In this document: one piece after another, positions 54,206-62,340 of the stretch | Position numbering within the stretch: position 1 is the stretch's first letter | How the letters are laid out: the number at the start of each line of letters is the position of its first letter | Assembly: GCA_963784195.1 (NCBI GenBank) | Contig: CAWARA010000020.1 | Coordinates: 434,001 to 498,000, forward strand | Direction: 5' to 3' | DNA length: 64,000 nt | Origin: CAVQAH01 sp963784195 | GTDB taxonomy: Bacteria > Acidobacteriota > Vicinamibacteria > Vicinamibacterales > 2-12-FULL-66-21 | Made by a program: the position numbers and the translations under genes | Notes under the pieces: model-generated | The model's database searches: none | Told to the model about the DNA's origin: nothing | Seen by the model: the letters and a program-made list of their open reading frames with translations, nothing else

Positions 54206-54906
54206 GACTGAACCTCGTTCGACGAAACATTCGTGAGGACCGGGCTGCGCGAGAGCGCAACGGCCGTCAGCATGAACGCGCCGGCGACATCCACGATCAC
54301 ATGCTGCCAGGTCAAGAGCGTCGCAGCGGCGATGGCCAGGGACCACGATGCGATCGCCAGGCGCGCTGGCCAGCGGCAGCGGAGTGCGAGGACTGCTCCA
54401 GCGGTCAGCGCAAACGTCGCATGAAGGGAGGGAAACTGGTTGTGCTGAAGGTTGATCCAGTCGGCGAAACGAAACGCGTCACCAAAGCGTCCGAGATCCG
54501 CTGGCATCACCCGCTCGGGCATCGGCAGCACGATGAAGAAGGGCGCTGCGATGAGGATCTCGAAAGCGATGACCTGCGCCAGCGCCCTGATCTGGTCCGC
54601 TGTTCGCAACACGAATGGCACCAGCCAGAACATCACATACAACGACGAGTAGATGACGGTTGCCGCAGGCACGAAGGGAACGAACGAATCGGCCGGGATC
54701 GTCAGGTCGACGCGAAATGTGTGAAGTCGCGAGATGGTGTCGGTTCCGCCGAAGATCGCCGCAAACAAGACTGAGATGAGCAGCGAATACCACATGGTCA
54801 GCCGCATATGCGGCCACCCCGGCCAGGCAAACGGGGGAGCGCCGGTGGCCCGGTCCCGCGACAGGCGCTCGACGCAGACGGCGTCGGCCGAGAGCCCGGC
54901 GTTCAC
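54202..54906 (-). CDS. PAP2 superfamily phosphatase / inositol-phosphotransferase-like membrane protein
   Basis: 234 residues from GTG 54906 (GTGA overlap with the upstream stop). Several hydrophobic helices and the catalytic pieces of the AUR1-like branch: FPSLHATFALT (S-L-H at 160-162) and WQHVIVDVAG (H202, D206). The first KxxxxxxRP motif is not obvious, as in the IPC-synthase-like subgroup. Such enzymes remove or exchange phosphate on lipid headgroups at the membrane. The cluster context suggests dephosphorylation or headgroup transfer on a membrane lipid intermediate. Confidence 0.82.
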   Translation of the reverse strand: MNAGLSADAVCVERLSRDRATGAPPFAWPGWPHMRLTMWYSLLISVLFAAIFGGTDTISRLHTFRVDLTIPADSFVPFVPAATVIYSSLYVMFWLVPFVLRTADQIRALAQVIAFEILIAAPFFIVLPMPERVMPADLGRFGDAFRFADWINLQHNQFPSLHATFALTAGAVLALRCRWPARLAIASWSLAIAAATLLTWQHVIVDVAGAFMLTAVALSRSPVLTNVSSNEVQS

Positions 54907-55838
54907 GTCCGTTCCGTATCCCGTGAAGGCAGCGGCCGGGGTCCGCGCCACATGCTCAGGTAGATCGAGAGGAACGACGGCCGCGGCGCGTCGAAGTCCA
55001 CGAACTTGCCAAGGTGAACCCACGGCACGTCGGGATGCTGGTGGTGCGCGAGGTGATGGTGATAGTTCAGGAACACATACTGAACGCTTCGACTCACGCG
55101 CAGGTTCCACGCACCATCTCTGACATCGAGCTCCGACCACGCATGGTCCGCATACTGCAACGCGCTCCAATTGATGGCGAACGCGGCATAACAGGCAGCC
55201 CAACCAAGGAGTGACAGATCGAGGAAGTACCACAAAGCGATCTGGACCGCAGCCGTCAACAGGATCTCCGAACGCATGACCGCCTGCGATGCCTCCGCGA
55301 GCCCGCCGAGGATCGCGTCTGTACCAATGTGTTCGACCGTCTTCGATCCCCGAGAGTCCACCAGCCTGAGCAGGAGTTTCGTCGGCAGACACAGGACGAG
55401 CAGGCAGCCAAGCGGCGGCATCAACCAGTAGAGCCCGGTCAGGATCCCGTACCATTGCACGAATTTGAGAAGCCGGCTGTCCTCAGGCGAGTAGTAGTCG
55501 AACCGCTCGACCTCGGTCCGGTTGTGCCGGTGATGGCCGAGATGGCACATCCGGTGAAACGTCAATCCTGTTGGAAACCACGCAGACAGGAAGCGGCCGG
55601 ACCACTCGTTGATGTTCCTTCGCTTGTGAAACTTCCGGTGCACGCATTCGTGAAGCAGCGAATACACCGTATTGTTGGTGAACGAGAATGCCGTCGCTGC
55701 CGCGAGCACCCAGAACCAACTCTCCGCATGTGAGGCGCCGTACAGCAGGAGCGCGTTCATCGACATCACGAACACGGCGAGCGTGACGTTGAGCGCCCCC
55801 GGCACCTCGTTCGCCGCCGCCGATCGACGCGCGCTCAC
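54903..55838 (-). CDS. Membrane fatty-acid desaturase / hydroxylase
   Basis: 311 residues from GTG 55838 (GTGA overlap). Three histidine boxes of the di-iron membrane family: H63-ECV-H67 within LLHECVHRKFH, H99-LGHHRH, and the C-terminal NYHHHLAHHQHPDVPW (about 258-273). Four or more hydrophobic helices frame them. It inserts a double bond or hydroxyl into an acyl chain or related lipid using O2. Electron donors are not encoded locally. Confidence 0.88.
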   Translation of the reverse strand: MSARRSAAANEVPGALNVTLAVFVMSMNALLLYGASHAESWFWVLAAATAFSFTNNTVYSLLHECVHRKFHKRRNINEWSGRFLSAWFPTGLTFHRMCHLGHHRHNRTEVERFDYYSPEDSRLLKFVQWYGILTGLYWLMPPLGCLLVLCLPTKLLLRLVDSRGSKTVEHIGTDAILGGLAEASQAVMRSEILLTAAVQIALWYFLDLSLLGWAACYAAFAINWSALQYADHAWSELDVRDGAWNLRVSRSVQYVFLNYHHHLAHHQHPDVPWVHLGKFVDFDAPRPSFLSIYLSMWRGPRPLPSRDTERT

Positions 55839-56431
55839 CCGCGCTGCCTCCGTTGGCTGATTCGTGAAATCAGGAAGCCAATGCCAAATCCGGCGATCAG
55901 CGCAACGATCGAGGCGGTCATGGCCCAGCGCTGGGCCGCCGCCAGGAGCGGATTGTCGAAGAGGCCGGCCGATGAGTGGAAGGCCGCGATCTTCCAGGAT
56001 CCGCCCTCGTTCACCACGGTGGCCGTCCAGCGGCTGGTCAGCTCGAACGACTGGCCCGAGCGAAGCCGGAAACTGTCTCGCGACGATCCGAAAGCTACGC
56101 CGGCGTCTCCGCCGTAAAGAACCGTCAACTCGTCGACCGTTGGTGCGGTGGTGAAGCTCTCCACCACGCTGTTCGGCCCCTCCAGCATTCGCGAAATGTA
56201 TGCCCTGACACCTTCCGGCTTGCGGCTGACTTCGGCGTTCTGCCACGTCACGACGACGTCGGGATGCAGATGGCTGAGAAGGCGATTGAGGTCGCGCTTG
56301 TTCATCGCGTCGACCAGATCGTCCCGCAGCGCGCGCAGTTGCGCGTGAGCCGGATCCTCCGCCTGCTGGGCGCCGGCGGACGCTGGTACGGCAAGCAGGA
56401 ACAGCACGGCAAGGCACACGAGAGATTTCAT
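55835..56431 (-). CDS. SnoaL-like protein with signal peptide and C-terminal membrane helix
   Basis: 198 residues from ATG 56431, with GGGAGG upstream. Signal peptide (SLVCLAVLFLLAVPASAGA), NTF2-like domain (ALRDDLVDAMNKRDLNRLLS, LHPDVVVTWQNAEVSRKPEG, SRWTATVVNEGGSWKIAAFH), then one C-terminal helix (TASIVALIAGFGIGFLI) and a short basic cytoplasmic tail. So the NTF2 domain faces the periplasm and is membrane tethered. The arrangement inside a lipid-type cluster suggests it holds or cyclises a lipid intermediate. Confidence 0.8.
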   Translation of the reverse strand: MKSLVCLAVLFLLAVPASAGAQQAEDPAHAQLRALRDDLVDAMNKRDLNRLLSHLHPDVVVTWQNAEVSRKPEGVRAYISRMLEGPNSVVESFTTAPTVDELTVLYGGDAGVAFGSSRDSFRLRSGQSFELTSRWTATVVNEGGSWKIAAFHSSAGLFDNPLLAAAQRWAMTASIVALIAGFGIGFLISRISQRRQRG

Positions 56432-57412
56432 CGATTCCTCCCAGCACAAAGACCGGTTTCCGATTCCTCGATAACAGGCGCGAGACATCCAGCGTGGAGC
56501 AAATAGGCGATCACGCGAGCGAGCAGTGGCGGCACGGTGGGCACGCGAAAGTAGTGGTCGGCTCCCCAGACCGGATAGGTCAGTCCGGGCTCAACGATAG
56601 CGTCACGCAGCAGCCCCAGGCCGTCATTCGGGCCGTACCGGGCCATCTGTCGATGCCGCAACCGGCCGAAAGGCGTTCCGATGTGAGCGCGCAACGGGAA
56701 CCCGATCAGGTTGATGACCAGCACGCCCGCCGGCGTGCGCATCGCGCGATTGAGCGGTGATGACGATGCCGTGGTGAACTCGGCCGGCAGCTCCTGAGAC
56801 CCCCGAGCGCGAAGAAGGATCATGCGGAGCAGCCACCGCCGCCACCATCGCTCCTGGAATCGATCGATGGCCGGCGTTCCTCGCAACAGGCCGCACACGT
56901 TGACCCACGCGCGCAGACCCGGTGGCATGGCCGACATCTCTTCGAAGGCCAGTCGCAGGTCCGCGCTGCCCTTGCTCAGGGACACGATGACGGTCGGCTC
57001 CGATGCACGCCGTGGAAGCAGGTCGCACAGCAATTGCTGCATTCCGACGGGCGCTGCCGCCGCTTTCGACCGGTACGACCTCCACATCCAGCCCGGCGCG
57101 TTCGGCCACCTGGCGGACGACGGCACCGTCGCCGCCACGGGTTGGCGTGCGGCGGTAGAACAGCGCCGGTACGATTAGGACCTTGCCTCGAGCCCCAACC
57201 GGCTGCTGAGCGTGGCCGGCCTCCAGCGTCTGGGCAAACGCGTGGTTTCGCGGCACGCGCCGAACGCGATCGAAGAACAGCGCCGTCGCGAAGTCCACGC
57301 CGTGCTGCCTCGTGATCTCTGCCAGCGTCGAATGGTTGCACTCGTCGTAGGAAAGATCGGGATACGCGTGCTGCGCCTGATCGAGGACGTCAGGCTGGTC
57401 GATGGTCAGCAC
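56428..57412 (-). CDS. Putative alpha/beta-hydrolase-like protein (frameshifted)
   Basis: About 328 residues from GTG 57412 (7-base overlap with the GH3 stop). The first ~117 residues (VDFATALFFDRVRRVPRNHA, KVLIVPALFYRRTPTRGGDG, LDVEVVPVESGGS) are in one frame, and the rest (AAAPVGMQQLLCDLLP, TVIVSLSKGSADLRLAFEEM) in another; the shift is near 57055-57065. The VSLSKGSAD string looks like a nucleophile elbow, with the C-terminal LTYPVWGADHYFRVPTVPP able to supply the catalytic histidine region (DHYFR). I would not insist on a hydrolase; it is a conserved uncharacterised protein in this cluster. Confidence 0.62.
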
Positions 57413-59115
57413 GCGGCCAGCTCCTTGTCCAGCGTCCTGGGCGCAGGAAGAGCGGACTGCCATCCACACTCGCGATGCAGCGACACCGGCTTGACGTCGC
57501 CGAGGCGCTGTCCTCGGGCGACACAGGCTTCGACGTAGGCCCGATCCGCGTTGGGGCCCACCAGGACGACCCGGGCCGGACGCAGCTGACCGATGTCGAC
57601 GCACCAGGCGTAGTGAGGATTTCGGCGCAGCGCACATTCGAGTGCTGCCGGAAGCGCCGCGTCCAGCGGAACATCACTCTCCACGAACAACATGTACGCA
57701 ATCCCGCCGGATGTCCGCTCGGGGGCCAGCATCGCGAATCGAGGCCGCGCGCGCGCGAACAGAGTATCGATCACGCCTGCAACGAAGCCGTCGCTGAGCT
57801 TCTCGCCAAAACAATCGGACACGCGATCGTCCTTACCGACGAACCTGAGCGAAGGCGTCCTGCCGACTCGACCGTCGACGCGAATCTTGTCGCCAAGCTT
57901 GTAGCGATAGAGTCCCGAGCCCGTAGTCAGCACGACGGCGTACTCTCGCCCGGCCTCGAGCTCGTGCACGAGACGCGTGTCATGGGTGGACGCGTCACGC
58001 GTTGCGCCCCTGCTGGAGTCAAGGAACTCGAAGAAGTGTGATGACACTGCGAGCGGATGCCTCCCGCCAAACGGGATCGTAACGATACCCTCGGTCGCGA
58101 TGAGGCCCTTGGGCTGCAGGTCCGAGCGCGGGAAGAGCGCGTGGAGCTCGCGCGCATACGGTGCGGCCGGCCCGTCGGACCAGCAACTGAGTGTAGCCAG
58201 TCGCGGCCAGATGGCGGATGGCTCACACGATGACAATCGTTCGAGTTCTGCCGCGCGCCTGGCATGTCGCCCCAGGTGCCGCTGCAGCCTGTGTCGAATC
58301 GAATCGTCGATTGGTCCCGGCGGGGTGACTGTACCGTTGCCAAGATCGCGAATGATCCGATCCCACCACTGGAACAAGCCGTCCAGAAGCCGGGTCAGGA
58401 ACGTGGGATGCCAGACCGAGATGAGCCGCAACTCGCGCGCACGTGCGAGAAACAGCAAGGTGACGTAGCGGAAGGCATCGCCGTCGTGCACTGACGCGAT
58501 CGTGTCGGGTACGGCAACGATCGCCCGCGCCAGCGACTGTCTGACAATGCCCAGGTACGCGCTGTCGCTGTCGAAGCCTACGGGAATCGCGCCGCTGCAA
58601 TCCGCCGGTATAGCAGGAGAGATCGACCAGTAGGCGGGACCATTCATCACCACCGGCTGGCGGAAAAACAGGTCGCCGATCCACGCATCAACGGCTCGGC
58701 TGAGCTCCCGTTGTCCTGCGGCGGTGCACGGCACCAGCTTCGCCGCGGCTGTCGAGCCGCCCGAAGGCACCAGCCTTGTGACCGGAGCGCGTGTGAGGAT
58801 ATTCGGCTCGCCAGCGCGCACCCGCTCGATCAGCGGTTGGAGATCGTCGTACGTGGAGATCGGCACGCGGTCTCGAAACGCCTCGACCAGACGACGCGCG
58901 GAATTCCCGCTGCTGTGGGCGGTACCGGCCACGGCGAGGATGTCGTCGAAACCGTGTGCCCGGCCGAACTCCGTCTGACGGTTCTCTCGTACATAGTGCT
59001 CGAGGAGACGACCCTGCGTCTGCCAAGGCCGTTCCAGCGCACGCCGGTACAGCCGTCGGGCGCGCAGGCCTGACCCTGCCCAAATCGCGTTCGCCGCCGC
59101 AGCTGCCAGCTTCAC
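57406..59115 (-). CDS. GH3-family acyl-adenylate-forming enzyme
   Basis: 569 residues, near the usual length. The ANL-type ATP-binding loop appears as PSGGSTAAAKLVP (117-129, normally S-G-T-T-x-G-x-x-K, here missing the second T-T form but keeping K126), and the adenylate/ribose motif as TTGSGLYRYKLGD followed by GKDDRVSDCFGEKLS. Plant GH3 enzymes conjugate jasmonate or auxin to amino acids; bacterial relatives appear in natural-product clusters, where they activate an acid and join it to an amine. Here it probably activates a fatty acid or terpenoid acid made by the cluster. Confidence 0.85.
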   Translation of the reverse strand: MKLAAAAANAIWAGSGLRARRLYRRALERPWQTQGRLLEHYVRENRQTEFGRAHGFDDILAVAGTAHSSGNSARRLVEAFRDRVPISTYDDLQPLIERVRAGEPNILTRAPVTRLVPSGGSTAAAKLVPCTAAGQRELSRAVDAWIGDLFFRQPVVMNGPAYWSISPAIPADCSGAIPVGFDSDSAYLGIVRQSLARAIVAVPDTIASVHDGDAFRYVTLLFLARARELRLISVWHPTFLTRLLDGLFQWWDRIIRDLGNGTVTPPGPIDDSIRHRLQRHLGRHARRAAELERLSSCEPSAIWPRLATLSCWSDGPAAPYARELHALFPRSDLQPKGLIATEGIVTIPFGGRHPLAVSSHFFEFLDSSRGATRDASTHDTRLVHELEAGREYAVVLTTGSGLYRYKLGDKIRVDGRVGRTPSLRFVGKDDRVSDCFGEKLSDGFVAGVIDTLFARARPRFAMLAPERTSGGIAYMLFVESDVPLDAALPAALECALRRNPHYAWCVDIGQLRPARVVLVGPNADRAYVEACVARGQRLGDVKPVSLHRECGWQSALPAPRTLDKELAAC

Positions 59116-59118
59116 GTC

Positions 59119-59847
59119 TTAGAGATTCCTGGCGATCCGCCTCGCCGCTGCCGTGAGGTTCGTGTCGTCAATCTGCGCGAGGCAGGCGAGCTCGTCGCCC
59201 CTGACGAATCCCGGGTTGCATTCGAGGAAGAACGCGATGTCCGGGTCGGCTGTCCGGCCCTCTGGGACCTCGAGCAGCTCCGGGACGAGCGTCTGCGGCC
59301 TCGCGAGCCGCACGATTCCCGTGCGCGACTCATAACGGTCGCCAAATCGCTCCGACGCAAGCGTATCGAGCAGCTGCCGATCGCCATTTGCCGCGTCATC
59401 GTCGTGGCGTGGACGAAAGCGGCGGAAGAAGACCGGCAGGAACCGGTACGTTCGGAATCCAGACGTCAGCAGCAGCCACCAGACCTCACGGCCTCCGTAC
59501 GACGGCGTGATGCTGCGCACCGCTCGGAGCCACGTCAGCGGCAGCGCAGGACTTCCCCACCAGTTCCGCTCGACGATGGTGTCGCCTGAATAGACAACGG
59601 TGACACCCGGCCGGGCGCAGCTCGCGTAGACGAGCAACGTCGAGAAACCCCTCACCACGCCGGACTCGTCTTCGAGAAGGATCACGAAGTTCTTCTCGGC
59701 GAGGTCCGCGTCGAACGTCTCTCGATCCACGCCGGCGAAGTGCATGCGGAGCAGATCGAACATGGCCCGGCGGCTGCCGGACGCGAGCGACGATCGAGAC
59801 ACCACTCGGCCAGAGAGTCGCGTGGCTGACGATGTGATCGGGGTCAT
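59119..59847 (-). CDS. Putative N-acyltransferase-like protein
   Basis: 242 residues, ATG 59847 (ATGA overlap with the upstream gene). An alpha/beta pattern with FVILLEDESGVVRGFSTLLV, then VTVVYSGDTIVERNWWG and ALPLTWLRAVRSITPSYGGR resembles the GNAT core, but the acetyl-CoA Q/RxxGxG/A loop is not clear. FLECNPGFVRGDELACLAQI near the end is distinctive. I do not recognise a named family. Next to another GNAT-like gene in the same operon, so the pair might form one acyl-transfer step. Confidence 0.6.
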   Translation of the reverse strand: MTPITSSATRLSGRVVSRSSLASGSRRAMFDLLRMHFAGVDRETFDADLAEKNFVILLEDESGVVRGFSTLLVYASCARPGVTVVYSGDTIVERNWWGSPALPLTWLRAVRSITPSYGGREVWWLLLTSGFRTYRFLPVFFRRFRPRHDDDAANGDRQLLDTLASERFGDRYESRTGIVRLARPQTLVPELLEVPEGRTADPDIAFFLECNPGFVRGDELACLAQIDDTNLTAAARRIARNL

Positions 59848-61015
59848 AGGGTTGCCAACTCCGGGAGGTACGGCCGGCCGTCGAGCCGGTTGACGATCTC
59901 TTCACCGTCCGGCCAGAAGGCCACGTGCAGCACGCTCCGGTAGGCGCGATGGCGGAACCGGGAGCGTACCGCTGCGGTCAGCGGCGCATCGGCCGGCAAG
60001 CCGATGGCGACGTAGTCGAGCCCGTTGTCCCTGGCGGATTCGCACACCGCGGAGATCAAGGCACATGCGACGTCGCGATCGTCGTCATCAACAGAGAATT
60101 GAGAGACGTAACCGAACTCCAGACGCCTGCCCACCGGTGGAAGCGTCGGAACTCCGGTCCATCGGGCTGTCGCGTTCACCAGCCATCTCGACATCGCCAG
60201 CGGCCGGCTGTAGCCGCGGACGACGACCTGGCGGCAGGCTCGCTGGTCCCACAGCGCCGCACAGCCAACGATCCGTCCCCCGCGCTCGGCGACACGAAGC
60301 GTGGTGTTCGAGAGACCGGGAATGGCACCGTCGAACGAATCAGGAGTCCACACCGGCGAGAACTGGTGCCGCGAACCGTTTCGCGAGAGGCACGCGACCG
60401 CCTCCCGGACATCCTCGCTCGACTGCGCGACCCTCGGCGAGGCTGACGGCACTCGTACGTGACGCACCGGAATCGCGAGCGTCGTCAGCGCCGCCACTGG
60501 CAGGAATCGTGGCCATGACGATGCCCGGCGGGTCAGCAGTTTCAACGCCGCGACATTGTCCGAGACGACGCTGGCCAGATACACGCGTGCCGCGCCATCC
60601 TCGTGCAGGCGGCGGCAATACTCGAAGCCGGCGTCGAGCAGGCGACGGTGACGTCGATAGCCGGCCGCGATGCGGAGCTGACTGAAGTACCCGACGGGTG
60701 CGGGATGGCCGTTGACGAATCGCTGGCGAACCGAGCGGGTCGCGATCGCCGCGATGTCCGACGTCGCCGACACTGACGCGCGACGATCGTCTGATGCACG
60801 TCGCCTTCGATCGCCGCGCCGGACAGCGCATCAGGCTCGCGCTCCAGCGCGATTCTGACGTCACCCGGAAACACGGCCTCACGAAGGAGGCGGCGAATGT
60901 CGGGCTCGTCGTCGCGCCCGCCAAGCGCAAACGAATAGCGGTGTGCCGTAACGGCCGGGCGGGCCGCAACGCGCGGGGCGATAGTCAGTGCGCGCGCAGC
61001 AGCGAGCCGTTCCAC
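59844..61015 (-). CDS. GNAT-like acyltransferase, probably tandem domain (frameshifted)
   Basis: About 390 residues if both frames are joined. The N-terminal part (HRYSFALGGRDDEPDIRRLL then REAVFPGDVRIALEREPDAL) is in one frame to near 60780, then SATSDIAAIATRSVRQRFVN and PAPVGYFSQLRIAAGYRRHR continue in the next; QLRIAAGYRRHRRLL is the acetyl-CoA-binding R-x-x-G-x-x-R type loop. A second half (FGYVSQFSVDDDDRDVACAL) looks like a further GNAT core. A likely start is GTG 61015, overlapping the radical-SAM stop by about 30 bases; ATG at 60773 would give only the later part. The frameshift is inferred, not certain. Confidence 0.65.
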
Positions 61016-62340
61016 GAATCGTCTCCTAGCGGAAACCTGTCGCGGCGCATGGTGTCGATACGCAGCATGCTGTTGATCGGGAAGAAGCTGCGAAACATGA
61101 ACGCGTCCGATCGATTCACATCGTCGAACCCCCGGCGAATGATGCTCGACCAGCCGTAGAAATCGCGCCGGGCTCGAAGGCACTGCTCCTGAAGCGCTTC
61201 CGGATCCATGGACGCCGGACGGAACGGCACCATGTTGTAGCGGTACGTGTCGTCGAGCCACCAGCGTTCGAACAACAGCCGGTGCTGCGCTTCGAGGCGC
61301 GTGTACAAGGGTGTACCCGGAAACGGCGTCAGGTGATTGAACGCGGCGATGTAGAACTTGTGCGCCTTGGCGAATTCCGTGGCATCCACGAAGCTCTCAG
61401 CCGTGTCGGCGTCATAGCCAAAGATGAAGGTCGCGTAGAGCCGGAGCCGGTGTTTCCTGAGATTGGCGAGCGCGGCCTCGTATCCTCCGCGCATCGTATT
61501 GAAGCTCTTGTTCATTGCGGCGAGGGCGACCGGATTGAGGCTCTCGAACCCGATGAGCACGCCCTGGCAGCCGCTCTGCGCCAGCAGATCGAGGAACTCT
61601 TCGTCATGGGCGGCATTGATGCTCGACTGGCTCACCCAGCGGATGCCAAGCGACGCGAGCTCGCGAAAGAACGCCTTCGCTTCCGCCATGTTGGAGGTGA
61701 TGTTGTCGTCGACGAAGAAGAACAGCTTCTTGCTGTCGCGTATCGAGGCGACCTCGGCGATGACCTCATCGAGCGGCCGGCGCGTCTGGGTATTGGCGAA
61801 CATCGACTGCACCGCGCAGAACTCGCATCGGAAATGACAGCCACGCCCCGCCTCGACGAGACCGATCGGCAGGTAGCGCTTTCCACGGAAGATCCGGCGG
61901 TCCGGCCGCAAGCCTCGCAGCGAGGGCCGCCGTTCGGCGCGGTACACCGCCTCCATGCAGCCGTGACGGAAGTCGTCGACGAGACGCGGCCAGGTCTCCT
62001 CTGCTTCGCCGATGACGACCGCTTCGGCGTACTGCGAGACCTCGTCGGGGCAGAGTGACGCGTGAAAGCCGCCCATGACGACAGGAATGCCACGGGCGCG
62101 ATACTCGCTGGCGATCTGATAAGACCGCCGCGCCGTGTAGGTCTCGACGCTGATGGCCACAAGGTCCGTCGGCTCGTCGAACGGAATCTTCTCCATCCGA
62201 TCGTCGTAGAACCGGATGTCGACATCTGATGGCGTCAGTCCGGCGATCGTTGCGGGAGGCAGCGGCTCCATCTCCCAGGAGCGGATGTAGCGCTGCCCTG
62301 CGCGGCGGCCGATGCACGGGTGAATCAGCGTGAGCCTCAC
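60985..62340 (-). CDS. B12-binding-type radical SAM enzyme (first of pair, downstream)
   Basis: 451 residues. N-terminal Rossmann-like B12-binding-type domain (1-130: RLTLIHPCIGRRAGQRYIRS, GIPVVMGGFHASLCPDE, VVIGEAEETWPRLVDDF), then the radical SAM core with C168-x3-C172-x2-C175 (CHFRCEFC), FFFVDDNITSNMAEAKAFFR and GCQGVLIGFESLNPVALAAM, and a helical C-terminal domain (PASMDPEALQEQCLRARRDF). The 4Fe-4S-SAM centre generates a deoxyadenosyl radical; with cobalamin such enzymes often methylate unactivated carbons. Its ATG overlaps the second radical-SAM stop (ATGA). Confidence 0.88.
   Translation of the reverse strand: MRLTLIHPCIGRRAGQRYIRSWEMEPLPPATIAGLTPSDVDIRFYDDRMEKIPFDEPTDLVAISVETYTARRSYQIASEYRARGIPVVMGGFHASLCPDEVSQYAEAVVIGEAEETWPRLVDDFRHGCMEAVYRAERRPSLRGLRPDRRIFRGKRYLPIGLVEAGRGCHFRCEFCAVQSMFANTQTRRPLDEVIAEVASIRDSKKLFFFVDDNITSNMAEAKAFFRELASLGIRWVSQSSINAAHDEEFLDLLAQSGCQGVLIGFESLNPVALAAMNKSFNTMRGGYEAALANLRKHRLRLYATFIFGYDADTAESFVDATEFAKAHKFYIAAFNHLTPFPGTPLYTRLEAQHRLLFERWWLDDTYRYNMVPFRPASMDPEALQEQCLRARRDFYGWSSIIRRGFDDVNRSDAFMFRSFFPINSMLRIDTMRRDRFPLGDDSWNGSLLRAH

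Noticed and set aside
54903..56447. A 514-codon frame upstream of the desaturase
   Set aside because: Its first ~200 codons are antisense-like, arginine-rich shadow of the SnoaL-like gene. The desaturase has its own GTG start with a four-base overlap.
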